This document shows positions 24,684-39,600 of a stretch of DNA of 64,000 nt, piece by piece. This stretch comes from Oryzias latipes (taxonomy: Eukaryota; Chordata; Actinopteri; Beloniformes; Adrianichthyidae). Location: positions 186,001-250,000 of the forward strand of contig NC_019870.2 in NCBI RefSeq assembly GCF_002234675.1. The letters run 5' to 3'. The notes below the pieces were generated by a model. It had not been told where the DNA came from, did not search any database, and worked only from the letters and a program-made list of their open reading frames with translations. Position 1 is the first letter of the stretch. Every line of letters starts with the position of its first letter. Made by a program: the position numbers and the translations under genes.

Positions 24684-27600
24684 GACTCACTTCTTGAAAT
24701 AATTTATTTGGACTCTGACGGCGAAATGTCAACGATTTTGGTGCCGTGTTTCACTGCTGCCAAGAGAGGTATGGGGACTCAACATCCAAAAGCTTTGGGG
24801 GGACAAGATCAACCGAATGTGACCATTGATACCCCATCTACCAAGGATCCACTTAGTCCATCAGTTGCAGACCTGAAATCAAGCAAAAGCCTCAAAATGT
24901 TTTCAACCATCATAACTGATGTTTTGACAGCCACTACCTTTCCACAGGAAAACACCAAATATACAAGTTCAGGCAGTGATGTTTCAAACGCAAACCAAAC
25001 AACAACTAACATCACTGCTGCTCCTCCTAACATAAGAGTCCAAAGCAGAACCCCTGTGATATCAAGTGCTACCACTCATCTTGACACCCTGAAGAAACTG
25101 GAAGTTTTCCTGCCTGATGCTTCTGTCATCACTGCTAGCACTAACTCTGCGACTCCCAGCCCCATCTTTAAAAACCAAACAGACCATCTGAAATCTACAT
25201 TTAATTCAAAAGCTGCCATTACATCATCAACTACCAATGACAAAACAGAGTTAATAACAGAAACCATAACGCAAACAACCATCTTTAAGGTAACAAGTGA
25301 CATAGAAGACCCCAACACCACTCCTAAAACCAAGACTGCAAGAGATGCTCTGATTAAAACAAACGAAGTTACCTACACACCCCCCTCTATGACTGCATTC
25401 CCCTATACAGCAAGCACTCTGAATGAAGGCATAGATGATTACAATTTCAGTACAGATTCAAGGAAATTCACAGGAGACTCTAACACCATCAGTCATGTTC
25501 TAAGTCCATCTATACCAATTTTTACAATGAGTCAAGCTGCATCTATGCACCAAAATGGTCTGCATACTGCAAAAGCTTCACGGGCTAAAACAAAGCCTAA
25601 GAACGTTCTTGAAACTCTTTCTAAAAACACTCCTACAACTGTCATGGAAACTGGATCTGTGAATGAGTCGTTAACATACTTAAGAAGCTCCAAACCTGCA
25701 CACAACACCTCCCCAACCAGTTCTACTCATGACCTGGATCTAGCAAGTAATTCGTCAAAAACCACTGTACTTTTAGCGACTGATACAGATAGTCTCAGTC
25801 AAAATGCAACACTGACTCCTGACACACCTACTCAAAATCAAAGTTCTGCTACTTCCAATTGGACTGTCAACACATTTAAAAGTGCTGCTTCTATCACTCA
25901 TGAAACATTAAGTGACACTCCCCAAACCACCACAGATCCCCAAACAAATTCAGCTTTGATTATGTCCTCCACAGTGCTTACCAAAACCAATGACACTGCG
26001 GCATTCTCTGGACTTGCTGAAAATTCAAAAGGTGAAATCCCAAGGGACATAAAGGATTTGTCAACAGATATGTTTCCCAGCAGTATTACAGACGTCACAT
26101 CCACTGACATGTCAGTTACATCCTCGTTTCATAAAACATCAATAGACTCAGTGTTCAACGCTACACTAGCCAACACGGTCAGTGGAACGCAAAACACCAC
26201 CACACCCACTTTAATAACAGCCACCTCACAACCAACTACCCCACTTGAAAACTGGACGTCAAAAACACACCCAACCAGTTCTACTGATGATCTGAATCTG
26301 GCCAGTGATACTGCACACACCACTGTTCTTTTAGACACATTTAAAAGCCCAGAAGCTGGCAAAAGATCAGAAATCAATTTCCCAGCTTTCCTTACCACAC
26401 GACACGACAGCACACACCCAACAAGTGTTACGCAAGTATACAAGAAAAGCACAGATGTTTCTGTCACAGAAAGAAACTATCAAGGATTGGCTGCAACAAA
26501 AGATAGTAGTTTATTGAGCAGTCGGTTTCCGGATCTCATGGTTAGCACTTCCGATAAAGCGACTACATCAACTGATGACCATTTAAGTAGTACTGGTCTG
26601 ACAACCTCCTCTTTGCCAAATGCCAGGCCTAATGTACTTATTTCCACCACATTTGATTCAGGGCAAAGTACCGATTCTCTCAGTTCCCCCAGTGCAACCA
26701 GAATAATACACAACAAAACCATTGGTGGCCCAACAATATCTACTGACACCCCAGTAAAAATCACAGCTCGCACAAACACAGGCTCTGATTCTAAAAACTT
26801 GTTACCAACCACAACCAGTCAGAGTTGGTTGTCAAGTACTACCTCTGATATTACAACCTTCAATAATCCAAGTGCCTTCACAAACAACTGGACAACCAAC
26901 AACATTCAAAGCACTTTGAAATCTGAACTGAAAGCCACCACTGACATTCCAATCACCACCAACAAGCAGCTTCTTTCACCCAAAGCAAACCAGACCACCA
27001 GCAATGCATTGATTATCACCCCTGCTACTGACACTAAGAACTCTGTCTACCCAACAACAGCAATATTAAGGGAGACAACCAGTATGCCTGTCACAGATGA
27101 CAATGGTTTATCTACCATGTTGTATGAAGGTACTCCTGCCCCTACAACTCCCCAGACAAGCAGAGCCTCCGTGCCTAAAACTACTGAACAAAACACCAAC
27201 ACGGAAGCTAAGATTTCCTCCACTTCAGTCAAAAGCACTGAAAACCCACTAATGATTGATGCCATGGCAAACCTAAAAGACACTCTTATAACCACAACAA
27301 CTGCACTTACCACTATGGCTTCCATGACTAACACTACAGGAGTAAACAGTTGGACTGATCCTTTGACTTATACTACAACACATCATTTCACAAATATCCT
27401 TAACACAAGCTCTTCTACAACAACGGGACCTCCTGAAATACCTGCTACCAGTGCCACAGTTTACTCATCTAAATCCAAAAACACCCCAATTCGGACCACA
27501 CCACTCAGCATTGGCACAAAATCACCAATAGCCACAGCTCTCGGTGATGTCAAAGGTACTGAAAATAGAAGTGCAGTCACAGAAAACCTGTTCAATAGTC

Positions 27601-30600
27601 TCCTCTCTACCTTGGCTTCTGAAACACCTATTCAAAATCAAGGTTCCGCTACCTCCAATTGGACTGTCAACACATTTAAAAGTGCAGCTTCGACCACTCA
27701 TGAAACATTAAGTGACACTCCCCAAACCACCACAGATCCCCAAACAAATTCAGCTTTGATTATGTCCTCCACAGTGCTTACCAAAACCAATGACACTGCG
27801 GCATTCTCTGGACTTGCTGAAAATTCAAAAGGTGAAATCCCATGGGACATAAAGGATTTGTCAACAGATATGTTTCCCATTAGTATTACAGACGTCACAT
27901 CCACTGACATGTCAGTTACATCCTCGTTTCATAAAACATCAATAGACTCAGTGTTCAACGCTACACTAGCCAACACGGTCAGTGGAACGCAAAACACCAC
28001 CACACCCACTTTAATAACAGCCACCTCACAACCAACTACCCCACTTGAAAACTGGACGTCAAAAACACACCCAACCAGTTCTACTGATGATCTGAATCTG
28101 GCCAGTGATACTGCACACACCACTGTTCTTTTAGACACATTTAAAAGCCCAGAAGCTGGCAAAAGATCAGAAATCAATTTCCCAGCTTTCCTTACCACAC
28201 GACACGACAGCACACACCCAACAAGTGTTACGCAAGTATACAAGAAAAGCACAGATGTTTCTGTCACAGAAAGAAACTATCAAGGATTGGCTGCAACAAA
28301 AGATAGTAGTTTATTGAGCAGTCGGTTTCCGGATCTCATGGTTAGCACTTCCGATAAAGCGATTACATCAACTGATGACCATTTAAGTAGTACTGGTCTG
28401 ACAACCTCCTCTTTGCCAAATGCCAGGCCTAATGTACTTATTTCCACCACATTTGATTCAGGGCAAAGTACCGATTCTCTCAGTTCCCCCAGTGCAACCA
28501 GAATAATACACAACAAAACCATTGGTGGCCCAACAATATCTACTGACACCCCAGTAAAAATCCCAGCTCGCACAAACACAGGCTCTGATTCTAAAAACTT
28601 GTTACCAACCACAACCAGTCAGAGTTGGTTGTCAAGTACTACCTCTGATATTACAACCTTCAATAATCCAAGTGCCTTCACAAACAACTGGACAACCAAC
28701 AACATTCAAAGCACTTTGAAATCTGAACTGAAAGCCACCACTGACATTCCAATCACCACCAACAAGCAGCTTCTTTCACCCAAAGCAAACCAGACCACCA
28801 GCAATGCATTGATTATCACCCCTGCTACTGACACTAAGAACTCTGTCTACCCAACAACAGAAATATTAAGGGAGACAACCAGTATGCCTGTCACAGATGA
28901 CAATGGTTTATCTACCATGTTGTATGAAGGTACTCCTGCCCCTACAACTCCCCAGACAAGCAGAGCCTCCGTGCCTAAAACTACTGAACAAAACACCAAC
29001 ACGGAAGCTAAGATTTCCTCCATTTCAGTCAAAAGCACTGAAAACCCACTAATGATTGATGCCATGGCAAACCTAAAAGACACTCTTATAACCACAACAA
29101 CTGCACTTACCACTATGGCTTCCATGACTAACACTACAGGAGTAAACAGTTGGACTGATCCTTTGACTTATACTACAACACATCATTTCACAAATATCCT
29201 TAACACAAGCTCTTCTACAACAACGGGACCTCCTGAAATACCTGCTACCAGTGCCACAGTTTACTCATCTAAATCCAACAACACCCCAATTCGGACCACA
29301 CCACTTAGCATTGGCACAAAATCACCAATAGCCACAGCTCTCGGTGATGTCAAAGGTACTGAAAATAGAAGTGCAGTCACAGAAAACCTGTTCAATAGTC
29401 TCCTCTCTACCTTGGCTTCTGAAACACCTATTCAAAATCAAGGTTCCGCTACCTCCAATTGGACTGTCAACACATTTAAAAGTGCAGCTTCGACCACTCA
29501 TGAAACATTAAGTGACACTCCCCAAACCACCACAGATCCCCAAACAAATTCAGCTTTGATTATGTCCTCCACAGTGCTTACCAAAACCAATGACACTGCG
29601 GCATTCTCTGGACTTACTGAAAATTCAAAAGGTGAAATCCCATGGGACATAAAGGATTTGTCAACAGATATGTTTCCCAGCAGTATTACAGACGTCACAT
29701 CCACTGACATGTCAGTTACATCCTCGTTTCATAAAACATCAATAGACTCAGTGTTCAACGCTACACTAGCCAACACGGTCAGTGGAACGCAAAACACCAC
29801 CACACCCACTTTAATAACAGCCACCTCACAACCAACTACCCCACTTAAAAACTGGACGTCAAAAACACACCCAACCAGTTCTACTGGTGATCTGAATCTG
29901 GCCAGTGATACTGCACACACCACTGTTCTTTTAGACACATTTAAAAGCCCAGAAGCTGGCAAAAGATCAGAAATCAATTTCCCAGCTTTCCTTACCACAC
30001 GACACGACAGCACACACCCAACAAGTGCTACGCAAGTATACAAGAAAAGCACAGATGTTTCTGTCACAGAAAGAAACTATCAAGGATTGGCTGCAACAAA
30101 AGATAGTAGTTTATTGAGCAGTCGGTTTCCGGATCTCATGGTTAGCACTTCCGATAAAGCGACTACATCAACTGATGACCATTTAAGTAGTACTGGTCTG
30201 ACAACCTCCTCTTTGCCAAATGCCAGGCCTAATGTACTTATTTCCACCACATTTGATTCAGGGCAAAGTACCGATTCTCTCAGTTCCCCCAGTGCAACCA
30301 CAATAACACACAGCAAAACCATTGGTGGCCCAACAATATCTACTGACACCCCAGTAAAAATCACAGCTCGCACAAACACAGGCTCTGATTCTAAAAACTT
30401 GTTACCAACCACAACCAGTCAGAGTTGGTTGTCAAGTACTACCTCTGATATTACAACCTTCAATAATCCAAGTGCCTTCACAAACAACTGGACAACCAAC
30501 AACATTCAAAGCACTTTGAAATCTGAACCGAAAGCCACCACTGACATTCCAATCACCACCAACAAGCAGCTTCTTTCACCCAAAGCAAACCAGACTACCA

Positions 30601-33600
30601 GCAATGCATTGATTATCACCCCTGCTACTGACACTAAGAACTCTGTCTACCCAACAACTGCAATATTAAGGGAGACAACCAGTATGCCTGTCACAGATGA
30701 CAATGGTTTATCTACCATGTTGTATGAAGGTACTCCTGCCCCTACAACTCCCCAGACAAGCAGAGCCTCCGTGCCTAAAACTACTGAACAAAACACCAAC
30801 ACGGAAGCTAAGATTTCCTCCACTTCAGTCAAAAGCACTGAAAACCCACTAATGATTGATGCCATGGCAAACCTAAAAGACACTCTTATAACCACAACAA
30901 CTGCACTTACCACTATGGCTTCCATGACTAACACTACAGGAGTAAACAGTTGGACTGATCCTTTGACTTATACTACAACACATCATTTCACAAATATCCT
31001 TAACACAAGCTCTTCTACAACAACGGGACCTCCTGAAATACCTGCTACCAGTGCCACAGTTTACTCATCTAAATCCAACAACACCCCAATTCGGACCACA
31101 CCACTCAGCATTGGCACAAAATCACCAATAGCCACAGCTCTCGGTGATGTCAAAGGTACTGAAAATAGAAGTGCAGTCACAGAAAACCTGTTCAATAGTC
31201 TCCTCTCTACCTTGGCTTCTGAAACACCTATTCAAAATCAAGGTTCCGCTACCTCCAATTGGACTGTCAACACATTTAAAAGTGCAGCTTCGACCACTCA
31301 TGAAACATTAAGTGACACTCCCCAAACCACCACAGATCCCCAAACAAATTCAGCTTTGATTATGTCCTCCACAGTGCTTACCAAAACCAATGACACTGCG
31401 GCATTCTCTGGACTTGCTGAAAATTCAAAAGGTGAAATCCCAAGGGACATAAAGGATTTGTCAACAGACATGCATCCCAGCAGTATTACAGATGTCACAT
31501 CCACTGACATGTCAGTTACATCCTCGTTTCATAAAACATCAATAGACTCAGTGTTCAACGCTACACTAGCCAACACGATCAGTGGAACGCAAAACACCAC
31601 CACACCCACTTTAATAACAGCCACCTCACAACCAACTACCCCACTTGAAAACTGGACGTCAAAAACACACCCAACCAGTTCTACTGATGATCTGAATCTG
31701 GCCAGTGATACTGCACACACCACTGTTCTTTTAGACACATTTAAAAGCCCAGAAGCTGGCAAAAGATCAGAAATCAATTTCCCAGCTTTCCTTACCACAC
31801 GACACGACAGCACACACCCAACAAGTGTTACGCAAGTATACAAGAAAAGCACAGATGTTTCTGTCACAGAAAGAAACTATCAAGGATTGGCTGCAACAAA
31901 AGATAGTAGTTTATTGAGCAGTCGGTTTCCGGATCTCATGGTTAGCACTTCCGATAAAGCGACTACATCAACTGATGACCATTTAAGTAGTACTGGTCTG
32001 ACAACCTCCTCTTTGCCAAATGCCAGGCCTAATGTACTTATTTCCACCACATTTGATTCAGGGCAAAGTACCGATTCTCTCAGTTCCCCCAGTGCAACCA
32101 CAATAACACACAGCAAAACCATTGGTGGCCCAACAATATCTACTGACACCCCAGTAAAAATCACAGCTCGCACAAACACAGGCTCTGATTCTAAAAACTT
32201 GTTACCAACCACAACCAGTCAGAGTTGGTTGTCAAGTACTACCTCTGATATTACAACCTTCAATAATCCAAGTGCCTTCACAAACAACTGGACAACCAAC
32301 AACATTCAAAGCACTTTGAAATCTGAACTGAAAGCCACCACTGACATTCCAATCACCACCAACAAGCAGCTTCTTTCACCCAAAGCAAACCAGACTACCA
32401 GTGATGCATTGATTATCACCCCTGCTACTGACACTAAGAACTCTGTCTACCCAACAACTGCAATATTAAGGGAGACAACCAGTATGCCTGTCACAGATGA
32501 CAATGGTTTATCTACCATGTTGTATGAAGGTACTCCTGCCCCTACAACTCCCCAGACAAGCAGAGCCTCCGTGCCTAAAACTACTGAACAAAACACCAAC
32601 ACGGAAGCTAAGATTTCCTCCACTTCAGTCAAAAGCACTGAAAACCCACTAATGATTGATGCCATGGCAAACCTAAAAGACACTCTTATAACCACAACAA
32701 CTGCACTTACCACTATGGCTTCCATGACTAACACTACAGGAGTAAACAGTTGGACTGATCCTTTGACTTATACTACAACACATCATTTCACAAATATCCT
32801 TAACACAAGCTCTTCTACAACAACGGGACCTCCTGAAATACCTGCTACCAGTGCCACAGTTTACTCATCTAAATCCAACAACACCCCAATTCGGACCACA
32901 CCACTCAGCATTGGCACAAAATCACCAATAGCCACAGCTCTCGGTGATGTCAAAGGTACTGAAAATAGAAGTGCAGTCACAGAAAACCTGTTCAATAGTC
33001 TCCTCTCTACCTTGGCTTCTGAAACACCTATTCAAAATCAAGGTTCCGCTACCTCCAATTGGACTGTCAACACATTTAAAAGTGCAGCTTCGACCACTCA
33101 TGAAACATTAAGTGACACTCCCCAAACCACCACAGATCCCCAAACAAATTCAGCTTTGATTATGTCCTCCACAGTGCTTACCAAAACCAATGACACTGCG
33201 GCATTCTCTGGACTTGCTGAAAATTCAAAAGGTGAAATCCCATGGGACATAAAGGATTTGTCAACAGATATGTTTCCCATTAGTATTACAGACGTCACAT
33301 CCACTGACATGTCAGTTACATCCTCGTTTCATAAAACATCAATAGACTCAGTGTTCAACGCTACACTAGCCAACACGGTCAGTGGAACGCAAAACACCAC
33401 CACACCCACTTTAATAACAGCCACCTCACAACCAACTACCCCACTTGAAAACTGGACGTCAAAAACACACCCAACCAGTTCTACTGATGATCTGAATCTG
33501 GCCAGTGATACTGCACACACCACTGTTCTTTTAGACACATTTAAAAGCCCAGAAGCTGGCAAAAGATCAGAAATCAATTTCCCAGCTTTCCTTACCACAC

Positions 33601-36600
33601 GACACGACAGCACACACCCAACAAGTGTTACGCAAGTATACAAGAAAAGCACAGATGTTTCTGTCACAGAAAGAAACTATCAAGGATTGGCTGCAACAAA
33701 AGATAGTAGTTTATTGAGCAGTCGGTTTCCGGATCTCATGGTTAGCACTTCCGATAAAGCGATTACATCAACTGATGACCATTTAAGTAGTACTGGTCTG
33801 ACAACCTCCTCTTTGCCAAATGCCAGGCCTAATGTACTTATTTCCACCACATTTGATTCAGGGCAAAGTACCGATTCTCTCAGTTCCCCCAGTGCAACCA
33901 GAATAATACACAACAAAACCATTGGTGGCCCAACAATATCTACTGACACCCCAGTAAAAATCACAGCTCGCACAAACACAGGCTCTGATTCTAAAAACTT
34001 GTTACCAACCACAACCAGTCAGAGTTGGTTGTCAAGTACTACCTCTGATATTACAACCTTCAATAATCCAAGTGCCTTCACAAACAACTGGACAACCAAC
34101 AACATTCAAAGCACTTTGAAATCTGAACTGAAAGCCACCACTGACATTCCAATCACCACCAACAAGCAGCTTCTTTCACCCAAAGCAAACCAGACTACCA
34201 GCAATGCATTGATTATCACCCCTGCTACTGACACTAAGAACTCTGTCTACCCAACAACTGCAATATTAAGGGAGACAACCAGTATGCCTGTCACAGATGA
34301 CAATGGTTTATCTACCATGTTGTATGAAGGTACTCCTGCCCCTACAACTCCCCAGACAAGCAGAGCCTCCGTGCCTAAAACTACTGAACAAAACACCAAC
34401 ACGGAAGCTAAGATTTCCTCCATTTCAGTCAAAAGCACTGAAAACCCACTAATGATTGATGCCATGGCAAACCTAAAAGACACTCTTATAACCACAACAA
34501 CTGCACTTACCACTATGGCTTCCATGACTAACACTACAGGAGTAAACAGTTGGACTGATCCTTTGACTTATACTACAACACATCATTTCACAAATATCCT
34601 TAACACAAGCTCTTCTACAACAACGGGACCTCCTGAAATACCTGCTACCAGTGCCACAGTTTACTCATCTAAATCCAACAACACCCCAATTCGGACCACA
34701 CCACTTAGCATTGGCACAAAATCACCAATAGCCACAGCTCTCGGTGATGTCAAAGGTACTGAAAATAGAAGTGCAGTCACAGAAAACCTGTTCAATAGTC
34801 TCCTCTCTACCTTGGCTTCTGAAACACCTATTCAAAATCAAGGTTCCGCTACCTCCAATTGGACTGTCAACACATTTAAAAGTGCAGCTTCGACCACTCA
34901 TGAAACATTAAGTGACACTCCCCAAACCACCACAGATCCCCAAACAAATTCAGCTTTGATTATGTCCTCCACAGTGCTTACCAAAACCAATGACACTGCG
35001 GCATTCTCTGGACTTACTGAAAATTCAAAAGGTGAAATCCCATGGGACATAAAGGATTTGTCAACAGATATGTTTCCCAGCAGTATTACAGACGTCACAT
35101 CCACTGACATGTCAGTTACATCCTCGTTTCATAAAACATCAATAGACTCAGTGTTCAACGCTACACTAGCCAACACGGTCAGTGGAACGCAAAACACCAC
35201 CACACCCACTTTAATAACAGCCACCTCACAACCAACTACCCCACTTAAAAACTGGACGTCAAAAACACACCCAACCAGTTCTACTGGTGATCTGAATCTG
35301 GCCAGTGATACTGCACACACCACTGTTCTTTTAGACACATTTAAAAGCCCAGAAGCTGGCAAAAGATCAGAAATCAATTTCCCAGCTTTCCTTACCACAC
35401 GACACGACAGCACACACCCAACAAGTGCTACGCAAGTATACAAGAAAAGCACAGATGTTTCTGTCACAGAAAGAAACTATCAAGGATTGGCTGCAACAAA
35501 AGATAGTAGTTTATTGAGCAGTCGGTTTCCGGATCTCATGGTTAGCACTTCCGATAAAGCGACTACATCAACTGATGACCATTTAAGTAGTACTGGTCTG
35601 ACAACCTCCTCTTTGCCAAATGCCAGGCCTAATGTACTTATTTCCACCACATTTGATTCAGGGCAAAGTACCGATTCTCTCAGTTCCCCCAGTGCAACCA
35701 CAATAACACACAGCAAAACCATTGGTGGCCCAACAATATCTACTGACACCCCAGTAAAAATCACACCTCGCACAAACACAGGCTCTGATTCTAAAAACTT
35801 GTTACCAACCACAACCAGTCAGAGTTGGTTGTCAAGTACTACCTCTGATATTACAACCTTCAATAATCCAAGTGCCTTCACAAACAACTGGACAACCAAC
35901 AACATTCAAAGCACTTTGAAATCTGAACTGAAAGCCACCACTGACATTCCAATCACCACCAACAAGCAGCTTCTTTCACCCAAAGCAAACCAGACTACCA
36001 GCAATGCATTGATTATCACCCCTGCTACTGACACTAAGAACTCTGTCTACCCAACAACTGCAATATTAAGGGAGACAACCAGTATGCCTGTCACAGATGA
36101 CAATGGTTTATCTACCATGTTGTATGAAGGTACTCCTGCCCCTACAACTCCCCAGACAAGCAGAGCCTCCGTGCCTAAAACTACTGAACAAAACACCAAC
36201 ACGGAAGCTAAGATTTCCTCCACTTCAGTCAAAAGCACTGAAAACCCACTAATGATTGATGCCATGGCAAACCTAAAAGACACTCTTATAACCACAACAA
36301 CTGCACTTACCACTATGGCTTCCATGACTAACACTACAGGAGTAAACAGTTGGACTGATCCTTTGACTTATACTACAACACATCATTTCACAAATATCCT
36401 TAACACAAGCTCTTCTACAACAACGGGACCTCCTGAAATACCTGCTACCAGTGCCACAGTTTACTCATCTAAATCCAACAACACCCCAATTCGGACCACA
36501 CCACTCAGCATTGGCACAAAATCACCAATAGCCACAGCTCTCGGTGATGTCAAAGGTACTGAAAATAGAAGTGCAGTCACAGAAAACCTGTTCAATAGTC

Positions 36601-39600
36601 TCCTCTCTACCTTGGCTTCTGAAACACCTATTCAAAATCAAGGTTCCGCTACCTCCAATTGGACTGTCAACACATTTAAAAGTGCAGCTTCGACCACTCA
36701 TGAAACATTAAGTGACACTCCCCAAACCACCACAGATCCCCAAACAAATTCAGCTTTGATTATGTCCTCCACAGTGCTTACCAAAACCAATGACACTGCG
36801 GCATTCTCTGGACTTGCTGAAAATTCAAAAGGTGAAATCCCAAGGGACATAAAGGATTTGTCAACAGACATGCATCCCAGCAGTATTACAGATGTCACAT
36901 CCACTGACATGTCAGTTACATCCTCGTTTCATAAAACATCAATAGACTCAGTGTTCAACGCTACACTAGCCAACACGATCAGTGGAACGCAAAACACCAC
37001 CACACCCACTTTAATAACAGCCACCTCACAACCAACTACCCCACTTGAAAACTGGACGTCAAAAACACACCCAACCAGTTCTACTGATGATCTGAATCTG
37101 GCCAGTGATACTGCACACACCACTGTTCTTTTAGACACATTTAAAAGCCCAGAAGCTGGCAAAAGATCAGAAATCAATTTCCCAGCTTTCCTTACCACAC
37201 GACACGACAGCACACACCCAACAAGTGTTACGCAAGTATACAAGAAAAGCACAGATGTTTCTGTCACAGAAAGAAACTATCAAGGATTGGCTGCAACAAA
37301 AGATAGTAGTTTATTGAGCAGTCGGTTTCCGGATCTCATGGTTAGCACTTCCGATAAAGCGACTACATCAACTGATGACCATTTAAGTAGTACTGGTCTG
37401 ACAACCTCCTCTTTGCCAAATGCCAGGCCTAATGTACTTATTTCCACCACATTTGATTCAGGGCAAAGTACCGATTCTCTCAGTTCCCCCAGTGCAACCA
37501 CAATAACACACAGCAAAACCATTGGTGGCCCAACAATATCTACTGACACCCCAGTAAAAATCACAGCTCGCACAAACACAGGCTCTGATTCTAAAAACTT
37601 GTTACCAACCACAACCAGTCAGAGTTGGTTGTCAAGTACTACCTCTGATATTACAACCTTCAATAATCCAAGTGCCTTCACAAACAACTGGACAACCAAC
37701 AACATTCAAAGCACTTTGAAATCTGAACTGAAAGCCACCACTGACATTCCAATCACCACCAACAAGCAGCTTCTTTCACCCAAAGCAAACCAGACTACCA
37801 GTGATGCATTGATTATCACCCCTGCTACTGACACTAAGAACTCTGTCTACCCAACAACTGCAATATTAAGGGAGACAACCAGTATGCCTGTCACAGATGA
37901 CAATGGTTTATCTACCATGTTGTATGAAGGTACTCCTGCCCCTACAACTCCCCAGACAAGCAGAGCCTCCGTGCCTAAAACTACTGAACAAAACACCAAC
38001 ACGGAAGCTAAGATTTCCTCCACTTCAGTCAAAAGCACTGAAAACCCACTAATGATTGATGCCATGGCAAACCTAAAAGACACTCTTATAACCACAACAA
38101 CTGCACTTACCACTATGGCTTCCATGACTAACACTACAGGAGTAAACAGTTGGACTGATCCTTTGACTTATACTACAACACATCATTTCACAAATATCCT
38201 TAACACAAGCTCTTCTACAACAACGGGACCTCCTAAAATACCTGCTACCAGTGCCACAGTTTACTCATCTAAATCCAACAACACCCCAATTCGGACCACA
38301 CCACTCAGCATTGGCACAAAATCACCAATAGCCACAGCTCTCGGTGATGTCAAAGGTACTGAAAATAGAAGTGCAGTCACAGAAAACCTGTTCAATAGTC
38401 TCCTCTCTACCTTGGCTTCTGAAACACCTATTCAAAATCAAGGTTCCGCTACCTCCAATTGGACTGTCAACACATTTAAAAGTGCAGCTTCGACCACTCA
38501 TGAAACATTAAGTGACACTCCCCAAACCACCACAGATCCCCAAATAAATTCAGCTTTGATTATGTCCTCCACAGTGCTTACCAAAACCAATGACACTGCG
38601 GCATTCTCTGGACTTACTGAAAATTCAAAAGGTGAAATCCCATGGGACATAAAGGATTTGTCAACAGATATGTTTCCCATTAGTATTACAGACGTCACAT
38701 CCACTGACATGTCAGTTACATCCTCGTTTCATAAAACATCAATAGACTCAGTGTTCAACGCTACACTAGCCAACACGGTCAGTGGAACGCAAAACACCAC
38801 CACACCTACTTTAATAACAGCCACCTCACAACCAACTACCCCACTTGAAAACTGGACGTCAAAAACACACCCAACCAGTTCTACTGATGATCTGAATCTG
38901 GCCAGTGATACTGCACACACCACTGTTCTTTTAGACACATTTAAAAGCCCAGAAGCTGGCAAAAGATCAGAAATCAATTTCCCAGCTTTCCTTACCACAC
39001 GACACGACAGCACACACCCAACAAGTGTTACGCAAGTATACAAGAAAAGCACAGATGTTTCTGTCACAGAAAGAAACTATCAAGGATTGGCTGCAACAAA
39101 AGATAGTAGTTTATTGAGCAGTCGGTTTCCGGATCTCATGGTTAGCACTTCCGATAAAGCGACTACATCAACTGATGACCATTTAAGTAGTACTGGTCTG
39201 ACAACCTCCTCTTTGCCAAATGCCAGGCCTAATGTACTTATTTCCACCACATTTGATTCAGGGCAAAGTACCGATTCTCTCAGTTCCCCCAGTGCAACCA
39301 CAATAATACACAACAAAACCATTGGTGGCCCAACAATATCTACTGACACCCCAGTAAAAATCACAGCTCGCACAAACACAGGCTCTGATTCTAAAAACTT
39401 GTTACCAACCACAACCAGTCAGAGTTGGTTGTCAAGTACTACCTCTGATATTACAACCTTCAATAATCCAAGTGCCTTCACAAACAACTGGACAACCAAC
39501 AACATTCAAAGCACTTTGAAATCTGAACTGAAAGCCACCACTGACATTCCAATCACCACCAACAAGCAGCTTCTTTCACCCAAAGCAAACCAGACTACCA

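Noticed and set aside
24345..24760. A complete ZP domain (ZP-N plus ZP-C) in the N-terminal region
   Set aside because: Only ZP-N-like cysteine patterns are visible. After Cys220 the protein becomes Thr/Ser-rich, with no ZP-C cysteines, cleavage site or membrane anchor.
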